Assembly (NCBI RefSeq): GCF_006716905.1
Contig: NZ_VFPV01000001.1
Coordinates: 1,304,001-1,368,000 of the forward strand
Direction of reading: 5' to 3'
DNA length: 64,000 nt
From: Acidovorax temperans
Lineage (GTDB): Bacteria; Pseudomonadota; Gammaproteobacteria; Burkholderiales; Burkholderiaceae_C
The position numbers and the translations under genes were made by a program. The notes under the pieces are model-generated. The model worked only from the letters and a program-made list of their open reading frames with translations, was not told the origin of the DNA and did no database searches. Of the stretch, positions 49,294 to 58,804 are shown one piece after another. Within the stretch, counting starts at the first letter, position 1, and each line of letters starts with the position of its first letter.

Positions 49294-50270
49294 GCGGCCA
49301 CCTTGGTGTTGTCAGCAGCGTGCAGCCAGCAGGCGGCGCGGGTGTTTCCGGCACTCATCAGGTCGGGGCGGTCGGTCATGCAGCGGTCAAATTTCTGTGG
49401 GCAGCGCGGGTTGTAGGCGCAGCCCTGGGGAATGGCGTTCAGGCGCGGCATGGCGCCATCGATCTGGTTCAGGCGCTCACGGTCTTGCTCCATGTCGGGG
49501 ATGGAGGCCATGAGGCCGGCGGTGTAGGGGTGCGAAGGCTGGTTGATCACATCGTGCACCGGGCCAATCTCGGCCACACGGCCGGCGTACAGCACGGCCA
49601 CGCGGTCGCAGGTCTCGGCAATCACGCCCATGTCGTGGGTGATGAGCATGACAGCCGCACCGCGCGATTTGCAGATGTTTTTCAGCAGCGTGATGATCTG
49701 CGCCTGGATGGACACATCCAGCGCCGTGGTGGGCTCGTCGGCCACGATCAGCTTGGGCTCGGCCGCCAGGGCCAGGGCAATCACCACGCGCTGGCGCATG
49801 CCGCCCGAGAACTGGTGCGGGTAGTGGTCAATGCGCTCTTCGGCCGCCGGAATGCCGGTGTCCTTGAGCAGCTGGATGGCGCGCTGGCGGGCTTCGGCCG
49901 CGTTCACGGGCAGGTGGGCCAGGATGGTTTCCGTCAACTGGCGGCCCACTGTGTACAGCGGGTTCAGCGAGGTCAGCGGGTCCTGAAAAATCGCACCGAT
50001 GCGGCGGCCACGGATGTGGCGCATTTCTTCGTCGCCCAGGTTGTCGATGCGCTGGCCTTCGAGCAGGATCTGGCCCGAGGCCAAACGGCCTGGAGGTTCG
50101 AGCAGGCCGATGATGGCCGCGCCGGTGAGCGACTTGCCCGCGCCCGATTCACCCACCACGCCCAGGATCTCGCCGGGTGCGATGGAGAAAGAGATGTCGT
50201 CCAGAGCGCGCAGGGTGCCGCGACGGCCTGGAAATTCGACGACGAGGTTTTTGACTTCTAGAAGGCTCAT
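49290..50270 (-). CDS. Peptide ABC transporter ATPase (DppD/OppD-like)
   Basis: The 326-residue ATPase has Walker [21 protein letters not shown] near residue 40, signature [20 protein letters not shown], Walker [21 protein letters not shown] and the C-terminal cysteine segment [15 protein letters not shown] of the oligo_HPY domain. Its stop overlaps the DppF-like start by 4 bp. It follows the DppC-like permease by 30 bp. Confidence 0.94.
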
Positions 50271-50300
50271 GGGAGTATCGATTTTTGTTCTTGTGATGGC

Positions 50301-51212
50301 TTAGCGAAGGCGCGGGTTCAGGGCATCACGCAGCCAGTCGCCCAGCAGGTTCACAGAAAGCGCAATCAGCACCAGCATGACGCCGGGGAACACGGTAATC
50401 CACCATTCGCCCGAGAACAGGTAGTCGTTACCAATGCGGATCAGGGTGCCCAGCGAGGGCGATGTGGGAGGCGCGCCCACCCCCAGGAAGGACAGCGTGG
50501 CCTCGGTGATGATGGCCGTGGCCACCTGGATGGTGGCCAGCACCATGACGGGGCCCAGCACATTGGGCAGCACATGCTTGCGCATGATGCGCAGCGGCGA
50601 GACGCCGGTGACGCGGGCTGCCTGCACATATTCCTTGTTGCGCTCCACCAGCGTGGAGCCGCGCACGGTGCGTGCGTACTGCACCCAGCCGGTGAGCGAA
50701 ATCGAGATGATGAGCACGCCAAACGCCAGCGACTCGTGCGCGTTGGGGAACAAGGCGCGGCCCACGCCAGCGATCAACAGGGCCACCAGGATGGCTGGGA
50801 ACGACAGCATCACATCGCACAGTCGCATCAGCACGGCATCGATCCAGCCGCCCCGAAAGCCAGCCAGCAAGCCCAGGCCCACGCCCACAACCACCGACAG
50901 CAGCACCGACGCCAAGCCCACCACCAGCGAGATGCGGGCGCCGTAGATCAGTGCAGAAAGAATGTCACGGCCCTGGTCGTCCGTGCCCAGCAGATATTTG
51001 GTGGTGCCATGCTCGCTCCAGGCGGGTGGCAGGCGCGCATCACTCAGTTCGAGCGTAGCCAGGTCAAAGGGGTTGTGCGGTGCCACCCAGCCGGCAAAGA
51101 CCGAGCAGAACACGCACACCAGTGCAATCAAGGCCGCCACCATCGCCATGGGCGAGGTGCGGAAGCTGTAGCCAACGTCGCTGTCGAGCCAGCGGGCAAG
51201 TGTTTTTTTCAT
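50301..51212 (-). CDS. Peptide ABC transporter permease (DppC/OppC-like)
   Basis: The 303-residue inner-membrane protein starts at ATG 51210-51212 (MKKTLARWLDSDVGYSFRTS). It has an N-terminal helix (MAMVAALIALVCVFCSVFAG), the periplasmic segment LGTDDQGRDILSALIYGARI typical of DppC, further helices and the EAA loop YVQAARVTGVSPLRIMRKHV. It pairs with the DppB-like permease at 54161-55141, from which it is separated by a peptidase and a binding-protein gene. Confidence 0.92.
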   Translation of the reverse strand: MKKTLARWLDSDVGYSFRTSPMAMVAALIALVCVFCSVFAGWVAPHNPFDLATLELSDARLPPAWSEHGTTKYLLGTDDQGRDILSALIYGARISLVVGLASVLLSVVVGVGLGLLAGFRGGWIDAVLMRLCDVMLSFPAILVALLIAGVGRALFPNAHESLAFGVLIISISLTGWVQYARTVRGSTLVERNKEYVQAARVTGVSPLRIMRKHVLPNVLGPVMVLATIQVATAIITEATLSFLGVGAPPTSPSLGTLIRIGNDYLFSGEWWITVFPGVMLVLIALSVNLLGDWLRDALNPRLR

Positions 51213-51304
51213 CGTAAGAACCAGAGGCATCCGCCAGCGCACCAGGCTTGTGGCCTTCGTGCGCTGCGGTCAACAGAAAAAGCGAAACAGGAAACAGCGT
51301 GGAA

Positions 51305-52882
51305 TCAGGGCAGGCTGATCCACTTGAAGTACATGAAGTTGTCGGCCAGCTGCACGAGCTTGACCTTCTTGTTCACGCCCCAGGCCAGTGCTTGCTGGTG
51401 CAGTGGAATGTGGCCCACATCGGCGGCATGCAGGTCAAACGCTTCCTTGATGTAGGCGTTGCGCTTGTCCTTGTCCGTCTCGGCCTGGACCTTGAGGGTC
51501 AGCTCGTCCACCTTGGGGTTGCAATATGCCCCTAGGTTGAACTGGCCTGCGCCCTTGTCGTCCACGCAGCGCATGATGGCATTCATGACGTTGTGCGCGT
51601 CGTAGGTCGCGGGGGTCCAGCCCAGCATGTAGAAGCTGGTGTCGCGGCGCAGCACCTTGGGGAAGTACGTGCCCTTGGTTTCGGCCTGCAAGTTGATCTT
51701 GACATTGATGCGCGAGAGGTTGGCCGCCACCGTCTGGCAGATGCGCCCGTCGTTCACATAACGGTCGTTGGGGCAGTTCATCGACACTTCAAAGCCGTTG
51801 GGGTAGCCGGCCTCAGCCATCAGCTTTTTGGCTGCTTCCACGTCGTAGGGCAGTCGCTTCATCTCAGGCTGGAAGCCGTTGATGCCAGGGCCCACCAGTT
51901 GCGCGGAGGGGTTGGAAGCACCGCGCATCACAGTCTTCTTGATGCCTTCAATGTCGATGGCCTGGTAGAAGGCCTGGCGCACGCGCTTGTCCTTGAAGGG
52001 GTTCTTGCCCTTGACGTTGGAATACAGCAGCTCGTCGCGCTTTTGGTCCATGCCCAGGAAGATGGTGCGCAGCTCGGGGCCGGTGATGGCGCGGGTGTTG
52101 GCGCTGCTGTTGACGCGGTCAATGTCCTGCACGGGCACGGGTTCCATCACGTCCACTTCACCCGAGAGCAAGGCGGCCACGCGGGTGGCATCGTTGCCGA
52201 TGGGGGTGAACACCACCTCGGTCACATTGCCTTCGATCTTGCCCCAGTAAGAGCCGTTGCGCGTGAACACCGTGCGCACGTTGGGCTGGCGCTCGCGCAC
52301 CCGGAAGGGCCCGGTGCCATTGGCCTTGAACGATGCCGTGTTCTCCACCCCCTTGCGGCGGTCCACAGGCACGGTGGCCTGGTTGGTCTCGCACCACTTC
52401 TTGCTCATGATGTACACGAGCGAGAGCACGTCGGGCAGGATGGGGAAAGGCGTCTTGGTTTCAATCTCGACGGTATGGCTGTCGATCTTGCGCACTTCCT
52501 TGAAGTCGTTGGTGTAGCTCTTCATGTCCGAGCCTTCGACCTGGGTGCGGGCCAGGCTGAACACCACATCATCGGCGGTGAAGGGAGTGCCGTCGTGGAA
52601 TTGCACGCCCTTGCGCAGCTCAAAGCGCCACACTGTGGGCGATGTCTGCTTCCAGCTGGTGGCCAGCATGGGAGTAAGGCTCAGGTCCTTGTTGCGGCCC
52701 ACCAGGGGTTCGTAGACGTTGCCCGTCACGCTCAACTGCAGGCTCTCGTTGAGCGAGTGCGGGTCCATCGACAAGGCGTCGCCCTGGTTGGCGATGCGCA
52801 CGGTCTGCGCGCTGGCTACAACGCCAGCTGCAGACAGGGCAACAAACAATGCTGTCGCGGCCATTTTCCGTTGGATCTTCAT
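51305..52882 (-). CDS. Peptide/solute-binding protein 1 (family 5, DppA/OppA-like)
   Basis: The 525-residue exported protein starts at ATG 52880-52882 after GGAGAA, with a signal peptide (MKIQRKMAATALFVALSAAG, cleaved near ASAQ). Mature TVRIANQGDALSMDPHSLNE and LRKGVQFHDGTPFTADDVVF are family 5 signatures; FPKVLRRDTSFYMLGWTPAT marks the C-terminal part. It should bind a peptide or related solute in the periplasm. A second binding protein is encoded at 55408-56988; the two share only the family pattern, so the transporter may serve two ligands. Confidence 0.92.
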   Translation of the reverse strand: MKIQRKMAATALFVALSAAGVVASAQTVRIANQGDALSMDPHSLNESLQLSVTGNVYEPLVGRNKDLSLTPMLATSWKQTSPTVWRFELRKGVQFHDGTPFTADDVVFSLARTQVEGSDMKSYTNDFKEVRKIDSHTVEIETKTPFPILPDVLSLVYIMSKKWCETNQATVPVDRRKGVENTASFKANGTGPFRVRERQPNVRTVFTRNGSYWGKIEGNVTEVVFTPIGNDATRVAALLSGEVDVMEPVPVQDIDRVNSSANTRAITGPELRTIFLGMDQKRDELLYSNVKGKNPFKDKRVRQAFYQAIDIEGIKKTVMRGASNPSAQLVGPGINGFQPEMKRLPYDVEAAKKLMAEAGYPNGFEVSMNCPNDRYVNDGRICQTVAANLSRINVKINLQAETKGTYFPKVLRRDTSFYMLGWTPATYDAHNVMNAIMRCVDDKGAGQFNLGAYCNPKVDELTLKVQAETDKDKRNAYIKEAFDLHAADVGHIPLHQQALAWGVNKKVKLVQLADNFMYFKWISLP

Positions 52883-52943
52883 ACGGTTCTCCTGGGAGGG
52901 GTTGGGAATTGCGGGTGTGCCCATCATCGTCAAACGGGTTGCT

Positions 52944-54161
52944 TCAAGGCGTGGGCAGCGGCATGGCCTGCTCGATCAGGCTCGCATGCAAGGCCGAGCC
53001 CAGCGGCAGGATGTCGTCATTGAAGTCGTAGCGGCTGTTGTGCAACGCACTGCCGCTGGCGCCGGTGCCCTGCCCTATGCGCAGGTAGGCGCCAGGTTTG
53101 GTCTGCAGCATGAAAGAGAAGTCCTCGGCGCCCATGCTGGGCTCCAGGTCGCGCACCACATGGTCCGCCCCCACCAGAGATTCGGCCACATCGCCAGCAA
53201 ACAGCGCCTCGCTCTCGGTGTTGATGGTGGCAGGGTAAATGCGCTCGTAATGCACCGTGGCGGTAGCACCAAAGCCCAGGGCAATGGCGTTGCACAGATC
53301 TTTAAGGCGGTTCTCCACCATCTCCTGCACGAGGGGATCGAAAGTGCGCACCGTGCCCACCAGCGTGGCCGAACCGGGCAGCACACTGAACGCGCCCAAC
53401 TCGCCAGCCTTCATCGCGCACAGGCTGATGACTGCGCTCTCAATCGGGCGCACGTTGCGCGAGACGATGCTCTGCGCCGCCGTGATGATGTGGGCTGCCA
53501 CCAGCACCACGTCCACCGTTTGGTAGGCGTGTGCGCCATGGCCGCCACGGCCTGTGATCTCGATGGTGATGCGGTCTGCCGCGGCCATCATGGGGCCGGG
53601 GTTGATGCCGATCGTGCCCGGCTTCATGGCAGGCCAGTTGTGCATGGCGTAGATGGACTGCACCGGAAAGCGGTCAAACAATCCGTCTTCCATCATTACC
53701 CGCGCACCGGCAAAGCCTTCCTCGCCCGGCTGGAATACCAGCACGGCCGTGCCGTCGAAGTTACGCGTCTGCGCAAGGTAACGCGCCGCTCCCACCAGCA
53801 TGGCCGTGTGCCCGTCATGGCCGCAACCGTGCATCAGCCCCGGCTTGCAAGACTTCCAGGAAAAGTCGTTGTGCTCCGTCAGCGGCAATGCATCCATGTC
53901 AGCCCGCAAGCCCACCATGGCGCCGCTGGCCACGCTGCGCCCACGAATCACCGCCACGATGCCTGTGCGGCCGATGCCTTGGTGGATCTCATCCACCCCG
54001 CAGACCTTGAGCGCCTCTACCACCCGCTTGCCGGTGTAAACCTCTTCAAAACCCAGTTCAGGGTGCGCGTGCAGGTCGCGGCGCAATGCAGTCAGCTCAG
54101 GATGAAACTGGGCGATGTGGGCAAACGCCCGCCCGCCCGCTTTCAGGCGAGAGCCTTGCAT
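52944..54161 (-). CDS. M20 family amidohydrolase (hippurate hydrolase / IAA-amino acid hydrolase type)
   Basis: The 405-residue metallohydrolase shows HAHPELGFEEVYTGKRVVEA, LRADMDALPLTE, the metal-ligand block MHGCGHDGHTAMLVGAARYL, the catalytic FQPGEEGFAGARVMMEDGLF and GGHGAHAYQTVDVVLVAAHI in the lid domain. Such enzymes release amino acids from N-acyl or aryl amides. It has no signal peptide. It overlaps the DppB-like stop by one base (TGATG). Its place inside the importer operon suggests that it processes the imported N-acyl amino acid or dipeptide in the cytosol. Confidence 0.92.
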   Translation of the reverse strand: MQGSRLKAGGRAFAHIAQFHPELTALRRDLHAHPELGFEEVYTGKRVVEALKVCGVDEIHQGIGRTGIVAVIRGRSVASGAMVGLRADMDALPLTEHNDFSWKSCKPGLMHGCGHDGHTAMLVGAARYLAQTRNFDGTAVLVFQPGEEGFAGARVMMEDGLFDRFPVQSIYAMHNWPAMKPGTIGINPGPMMAAADRITIEITGRGGHGAHAYQTVDVVLVAAHIITAAQSIVSRNVRPIESAVISLCAMKAGELGAFSVLPGSATLVGTVRTFDPLVQEMVENRLKDLCNAIALGFGATATVHYERIYPATINTESEALFAGDVAESLVGADHVVRDLEPSMGAEDFSFMLQTKPGAYLRIGQGTGASGSALHNSRYDFNDDILPLGSALHASLIEQAMPLPTP

Positions 54162-55141
54162 CAGTGCCCCCCGGCCTTGCCCACGCGCAGGCGCGGGTCA
54201 ACCACGAAGTACAGCAAGTCCACCACCAGATTGATCACCACGAAGATCAAGGCAATCAGGCACAGGTAGGCAGCCATCACAGGAATGTCAGCGAACGTCA
54301 CCGCCTGGATGAACAGCAAGCCCATGCCGGGCCACTGGAACACTGTCTCGGTGATGATGGCAAACGCAATTAGACCGCCCAGTTGCAGACCCGTGATCGT
54401 GAGCACTGGAACGAGCGTGTTCTTGAGGGCATGACCAAAATGGATGGCCCGGTTGGACAAACCACGGGCGCGGGCAAACTTGATGTAATCCGTGCGCAGC
54501 ACTTCCAGCATTTCAGCACGCACCAGACGCATGATCAGGGTGAGCTGGAAAATGGCCAGCGTGATGGCTGGCAAAGTAATGTGGTGCCAGCCCTTGGCTG
54601 TCATCAGCCCCGAGCTCCACCACCCCATCTGCACGACCTGGCCCCGACCAAAGCTGGGGAACCAGCCCAGCGTCACCGAAAACACCAGAATCAGCAAGAT
54701 ACCGATCAGAAAGGTGGGCAGCGACACACCCAGCAGCGAGATCGTCATGAACAGCTGGCTGGTGAAGGTACCGCGCTTCAGCGCCGCATACACGCCCATC
54801 GGAACGCCCACAATCAGGGCGAGGAACGCGGCTACCAGCGCCAGTTCCAGGGTAGCGGGGAAGCGTTCTGCAATCAGGCGCGACACCTTCGCCCCTTGGC
54901 GCAGACTCAGGCCAAACTCGCCTTGCGCCGCATTGACCAAGAAGTGCCAGAACTGCACGATGAAAGGCTGATCCAGCCCCAGTTGTGCGCGCAATTCACG
55001 AATTTGCTCAGGGGTAGCGTCCTGCCCCAGCAAGAACACCACGGGGTCGCCCACATACTGGAACAGCATGAAAGCGATGAAAGCCACCGTGACCATGACA
55101 ATCACGGCCTGAATGAGGCGGCGCAAGATAAAAGCAAGCAT
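54161..55141 (-). CDS. Peptide ABC transporter permease (DppB/OppB-like)
   Basis: The 326-residue inner-membrane protein begins MLAFILRRLIQAVIVMVTVA, the usual DppB first helix. ALVAAFLALIVGVPMGVYAA, a central helix, and the EAA loop RTDYIKFARARGLSNRAIHF follow, and ITETVFQWPGMGLLFIQAVT is the conserved C-terminal block. It pairs with the DppC-like permease. It lies 266 bp after the second binding-protein gene; the gap contains a 7-bp-arm hairpin (around 55347-55367) that might limit read-through. Confidence 0.93.
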   Translation of the reverse strand: MLAFILRRLIQAVIVMVTVAFIAFMLFQYVGDPVVFLLGQDATPEQIRELRAQLGLDQPFIVQFWHFLVNAAQGEFGLSLRQGAKVSRLIAERFPATLELALVAAFLALIVGVPMGVYAALKRGTFTSQLFMTISLLGVSLPTFLIGILLILVFSVTLGWFPSFGRGQVVQMGWWSSGLMTAKGWHHITLPAITLAIFQLTLIMRLVRAEMLEVLRTDYIKFARARGLSNRAIHFGHALKNTLVPVLTITGLQLGGLIAFAIITETVFQWPGMGLLFIQAVTFADIPVMAAYLCLIALIFVVINLVVDLLYFVVDPRLRVGKAGGH

Positions 55142-55407
55142 CGGAAGGTCGAGTTTGTTTTCGAAAGCGTGTCAACGTCGCTTTTGGCCACGGTGACACT
55201 GGTTGAAATCGTCCGGGGTAGCGTGTGCGCCCCGTGCTGGGTACCAAAGCGGGTATTGTCGCGCCTCTGCCATACCGAGCAAGCCGTTGAGGCACCACAT
55301 TTCACAGGTTCTGCAAAGGCCTAGCGATGTGTGGCGCCTCACCGGCTTCAATGGAAAGCCGGGCCACCGCGCGCTCGGCTCTCATTCACGGTCTTCTTGG
55401 CAGTACC

Positions 55408-56988
55408 TCAGTTCACCTTCACAGCACGCATGTCCACGCGGTTGTCTGCGCGGTGGATCATCTCCACGTTCTTTTTCATCGCCCAAGGAATGACCTGGTC
55501 ATGCAATGGAATGTGCGACACCGTGTCATTGGACAACTGCAGCGCTTCGGTCAGCATGCGAGAACGCACGGGCGCATCGGTTTCCGCCTTGATGCGGTCC
55601 ACCAGGTAGTCCATGCGCTGGTTGCTGTAGCGGCCCACGTTGTAGTTACCGTCACCACCCTGGCCCACGGAGCGGGTCAGCGACTGCAGGCTGTACAGCG
55701 CGTCGAAGGTGGGCACGCCCCAGCCCAGCATGTAGATGCTGGCTTCGTAGCGCTGGATCATCGGGAAGTAGTTCACCAGTGGCAGCGTGCGCAGCTTGGC
55801 CTTCACGCCCACGCGCGACCACATGGCGGTCACGGCCTGGCAGATGGCCTCGTCATTGATGTAGCGGTTGTTGGGGCAGGCGAAATCCACTTCGAAACCG
55901 TCGGGGTAGCCCGCCTCGGCCAGCAGCTTCTTGGAAGCTTCCACGCTGTAGGGGAAGCGCTTGCCCACCGCCTTGGTATAGCCCGCCACCTGCGGTGCCA
56001 CGATGGTGCCCGTGGGCTTACCCAGACCGCGCATGATGTTGCGCGAGATCGTCTCGGCATCAATGGCCTGGTACAGGGCCTTGCGCACGCGCACGTCCTT
56101 GAGCGGGTTCTTGCCCTTGATGTTGGAGCCGGGAAGTTCTTCGCGGAACTGGTCCATGCCCAGGAAGATGGTGCGGTTCTCGATGCCGTCAATCACCTTC
56201 AGCTCAGGGCTGGCGCGCAGGCGGCCCAGATCCTGGGGCGTGGGGTCCAGCACCATGTCCACCTCGCCCGAAATCAGCGCTGCGATCCGCGTGGCATTGG
56301 ACTTGATCGGCGTGTAGATGATTTCGGTCACGTTGCCGTCCATCTTGCCCCACCAGTTGGGGTTGCGCTTGAACACCATCTTCACATCGGGCTGCCACGA
56401 ATCCAGCGTGTAGGGGCCGGTTCCCATGGCGTTGCGGTGTGCAAAATTCTCGTCCGAGCCCTTGATGTCCTTGGGCTCGACCGACTTGTTCTTTTCCGCC
56501 CAGGCCTTGCTCATGATGCGCAGCTCGGTCATCTGGCGCAGCAGCACCGGGTTGGGCGAAGACAGGATCACATCAAAGTTCTGGGCATCCACCTTCACCA
56601 CTTTGCTGATGCCCTGCACGTAGGGGGTGAAGTTGGACGTTTTGGCCATGGCCCGCTGGATGGAGTACACCGCATCGTCGGTGGTCAGCGGCGAGCCATC
56701 ATGGAACTTGACGCCCTGACGCAGCGTAAAACGCACCTGCGTGGGGCTGATCTCCTTCCAGGCTGTTGCCAGCACGGGCTCCACATCGAACGTCTTGCTG
56801 TTGTAGTACACCAGGCTTTCATACACGTTGGCATGAAGGCCGTTTTGCAGCGCATTATTCTGGGAGTGAATGTCCCAGGTCGAAATTTCCCCCTGACTGG
56901 CCCATTTGAAGGGCTTGGCTTGCAGTGATGGCGCAAACAGCAGCGCGGCAGCTGCAGCCACCGCCAAAAGACTGTGGTTGAGTTTCAT
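55408..56988 (-). CDS. Peptide/solute-binding protein 2 (family 5, DppA/OppA-like)
   Basis: The 526-residue exported protein starts at ATG 56986-56988 with a signal peptide (MKLNHSLLAVAAAAALLFAP, cleaved near LQA). Mature KPFKWASQGEISTWDIHSQN, LRQGVKFHDGSPLTTDDAVY and FPMIQRYEASIYMLGWGVPT are family 5 features. It is the first gene of the operon and the main promoter should lie upstream, where a 16-bp palindrome (57010-57025) is seen. Two binding proteins for one importer imply a wider ligand range. Confidence 0.92.
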   Translation of the reverse strand: MKLNHSLLAVAAAAALLFAPSLQAKPFKWASQGEISTWDIHSQNNALQNGLHANVYESLVYYNSKTFDVEPVLATAWKEISPTQVRFTLRQGVKFHDGSPLTTDDAVYSIQRAMAKTSNFTPYVQGISKVVKVDAQNFDVILSSPNPVLLRQMTELRIMSKAWAEKNKSVEPKDIKGSDENFAHRNAMGTGPYTLDSWQPDVKMVFKRNPNWWGKMDGNVTEIIYTPIKSNATRIAALISGEVDMVLDPTPQDLGRLRASPELKVIDGIENRTIFLGMDQFREELPGSNIKGKNPLKDVRVRKALYQAIDAETISRNIMRGLGKPTGTIVAPQVAGYTKAVGKRFPYSVEASKKLLAEAGYPDGFEVDFACPNNRYINDEAICQAVTAMWSRVGVKAKLRTLPLVNYFPMIQRYEASIYMLGWGVPTFDALYSLQSLTRSVGQGGDGNYNVGRYSNQRMDYLVDRIKAETDAPVRSRMLTEALQLSNDTVSHIPLHDQVIPWAMKKNVEMIHRADNRVDMRAVKVN

Positions 56989-57009
56989 GGAACCCTCTTG
57001 ATTAAAAAT

Positions 57010-57025
57010 TTTACTATGCAGTAAA
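57010..57025. promoter_or_regulatory. Palindromic operator candidate upstream of binding protein 2
   Basis: TTTACT-ATGC-AGTAAA is a perfect 6-bp-arm inverted repeat 22 bp before the start codon, just upstream of the ribosome-binding site AGAGGG. Its position suits a repressor; no regulator gene is adjacent. Confidence 0.5.
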
Positions 57026-57042
57026 GGTTGCTCTATAGCCAA

Positions 57043-57430
57043 CGGGAAATCCCTGAATCCCCGGTGCTATGAAGGGCCTATATCTGCGCTGACAGCGCGT
57101 CCTTTATGCAAGGTTGGTGCCAGCTAAAACTTTCTTTTTATCTTGTCCGCGCGGGCTCACGCCTCTGGGCACGGCTGCGACATCGCTTCGCCGCTCAGCA
57201 ACCCGGGGTAGGAGACACTGCACCGTGGCCTTGCCACCCACCGGGCCTTCTGGCCGCCTCAACGGAAGCACTCAACAGAGGGGAATCGGTCGCCCCACAA
57301 AACGTATAGGTCTGCATGAGCAGTCATGGTTCAGCACGCAAACCACGAGACAGCTTTGGACCACCCGAGCCGATACACAGGGAGTCGCAGGCGACGAACC
57401 GACTCACGAAAACAAATCGAGAAATGAAAA
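57043..57430. other. About 390-bp non-coding stretch, content not recognised
   Basis: I found no convincing gene, tRNA or known RNA. Open frames here have no recognisable protein pattern. The left part must hold the promoter of the peptide operon on the minus strand. GAGTCG and CGACTC near 57380-57405 could pair. The right end is the interrupted terminator at 57431-57445. Confidence 0.5.
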
Positions 57431-57445
57431 AAGCCGCCCGAAGGC
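57431..57445. terminator. Left half of the porin terminator, split by IS element 2
   Basis: AAGCC plus GCCCGAAGGC is the left fragment of a bidirectional terminator AAAAGCCGCC-CGAA-GGCGGCTTTT. The last ten bases are the left target duplication; the matching right fragment is 58845-58860. Confidence 0.8.
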
Positions 57446-57446
57446 C

Positions 57447-57482
57447 AATGCCAGTCAGTTAAGAGCTGACTGGCATTTTTTT
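57447..57482 (+). terminator. Inward-facing terminator at the left border of IS element 2
   Basis: AATGCCAGTCAG, 7-nt loop, CTGACTGGCATT (perfect 12-bp arms) followed by a run of seven T. On the plus strand it would stop transcripts entering the element antisense to the transposase. Confidence 0.75.
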
Positions 57483-58766
57483 CGTTGGGAATTTGGAAGC
57501 GCGTTTTTTGACGACCCTTGGGAAGCGGCGCCCAGTGCGGCGTGGCGGCAGCACGAAGTGTCGCGATTGCGCCAACAGGGCTGCCAACTGCTTGGGCAAG
57601 GTGCCGGCAGAGTCCAGGCTGGGGACCGCCAGTAAGTTCACGATGGCGTAGCTGGCTGTGTGGAAGCTGATGCGCTGGGGCTCGACCTGGACGTGCGCTG
57701 CCATCTCGCGCATCCAGCGGCGCAGCAGCGTGTAGGCGATCAGCACGCCCCACAGCTCCTGGCGCACCAGCGCGGGCTGCTTGCTGCGCAGCACCGGCTC
57801 ACCCTCCTGCAGGGTCTGCTTGATCTCCCGGAACCCCAACTCGATCTCCCAGCGCTGGTGGTAGAGCTCGGCCAGCTCCTGCGCCGGATGCGTGCGGGGA
57901 CACAGCAAGGATGTGATGAAGCGGCGCAGCCGTCCACCCACGCTCACCTCGATCAGGCGTGCCTGCCAGTGGCTGGGCAGATGCGGGTGTGCCTTGCGCG
58001 CTTGTGGGGACACCGGCATGCGGATCAGCGCATCGCCGCACGCCAGTTGCTGGACGATCTCATGGCGCAGATTGTCCCGCGCGCGCATCAACCAGTGGCG
58101 CTGCGTACCCGCAGCCTGCCAGTCCAACAAGAACGCTGCCGAGAAGTACGCTCGGTCAAACAGGGTCACGGAGTGATCCTCGCCGCGCAACTGCGCTGCC
58201 AGGCTCAATTCGCCGCAGTCCATGGCGCCGAGCTTGGCATCAAGCATCTCGTGGCTGTGTGTGTCCATCAGGCAAGTGGCGCGGATCTGCGGCCAGGGCA
58301 AGAGGCCATGCTGGTTGCTGCAGCTGCCCAGTTCGACTCGATTCTCAGGGGTGTCCGGGGCCGACCAGACCACACCATCCACAGCCAGTACGCGCAGTGG
58401 CTGGCGCACATTCACCGCAGGACGGCTCCAGGCTTGGGTCAGTAGAGCGAACAGCTCGGCTAAAGGCTCCTCGCCCAGGCGCTGGCGGGCTTGCACGCTG
58501 ACGCTCGGCGCGGGCAACGCTTGTCCATCCAGACTCAAATCCAGCTGCTGCACCACCTGCCACAGTGGCCGATCTCGAAACAGCGCCAGTCCGATCACAA
58601 GCCACACGGCATGTTCGGCAGGCAGCTTGCGCCGGCGGATGGAGGCCTTGCCGCTGGTCCCCAGCGCCTGTGCGATCCAGGCAGGGTCTATCAACGCGCT
58701 GAGCTGCTCGAGGCGATCAGGTACTCGGGGCAGGGTCTCGCGCAAGGCGTTTGCAAGCAGGCTCAT
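57459..58766 (-). CDS. IS4-family transposase (element 2)
   Basis: The 435-residue DDE transposase has the IS4 signature YHQRWEIELGFREIK (Y-x2-R-x3-E-x6-K), a first catalytic aspartate in LAVDGVVW and a second in VTLFDRAYFS. I start at ATG 58764-58766 (MSLLANALRETLPRV). An in-frame GTG at 58793 is possible but would lie inside the inward-facing hairpin. The stop codon (57459-57461) lies in the terminal inverted repeat. The frame is intact, so the element may still be active. It resembles the transposase at 2757-4088 in motif order (RRRKLPAEHAVWLVIGLALF versus [20 protein letters not shown]) but differs at many residues. Confidence 0.95.
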   Translation of the reverse strand: MSLLANALRETLPRVPDRLEQLSALIDPAWIAQALGTSGKASIRRRKLPAEHAVWLVIGLALFRDRPLWQVVQQLDLSLDGQALPAPSVSVQARQRLGEEPLAELFALLTQAWSRPAVNVRQPLRVLAVDGVVWSAPDTPENRVELGSCSNQHGLLPWPQIRATCLMDTHSHEMLDAKLGAMDCGELSLAAQLRGEDHSVTLFDRAYFSAAFLLDWQAAGTQRHWLMRARDNLRHEIVQQLACGDALIRMPVSPQARKAHPHLPSHWQARLIEVSVGGRLRRFITSLLCPRTHPAQELAELYHQRWEIELGFREIKQTLQEGEPVLRSKQPALVRQELWGVLIAYTLLRRWMREMAAHVQVEPQRISFHTASYAIVNLLAVPSLDSAGTLPKQLAALLAQSRHFVLPPRRTGRRFPRVVKKRASKFPTKKMPVSS

Positions 58767-58770
58767 CAAG

Positions 58771-58804
58771 AAAAAAGGGAACGTGTTGAACACGTCCCCT
58801 TTTT
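58771..58804 (-). terminator. Inward-facing terminator upstream of the element 2 transposase
   Basis: On the minus strand AAAAGGGGACGTG, TTCAA loop, CACGTTCCCTTTTTT. It sits between the terminal repeat and the transposase start and would block transcripts coming from the porin gene. Confidence 0.75.

Noticed and set aside
57043..57430. tRNA, tmRNA, 4.5S, 6S or RNase P RNA gene
   Set aside because: No cloverleaf, CCA-adjacent arm pattern or conserved core of these RNAs could be found.
58767..58793. GTG start at 58793 for the element 2 transposase
   Set aside because: The codons lie inside the inward-facing hairpin; ATG 58766 just after it gives a protein start more like the family.
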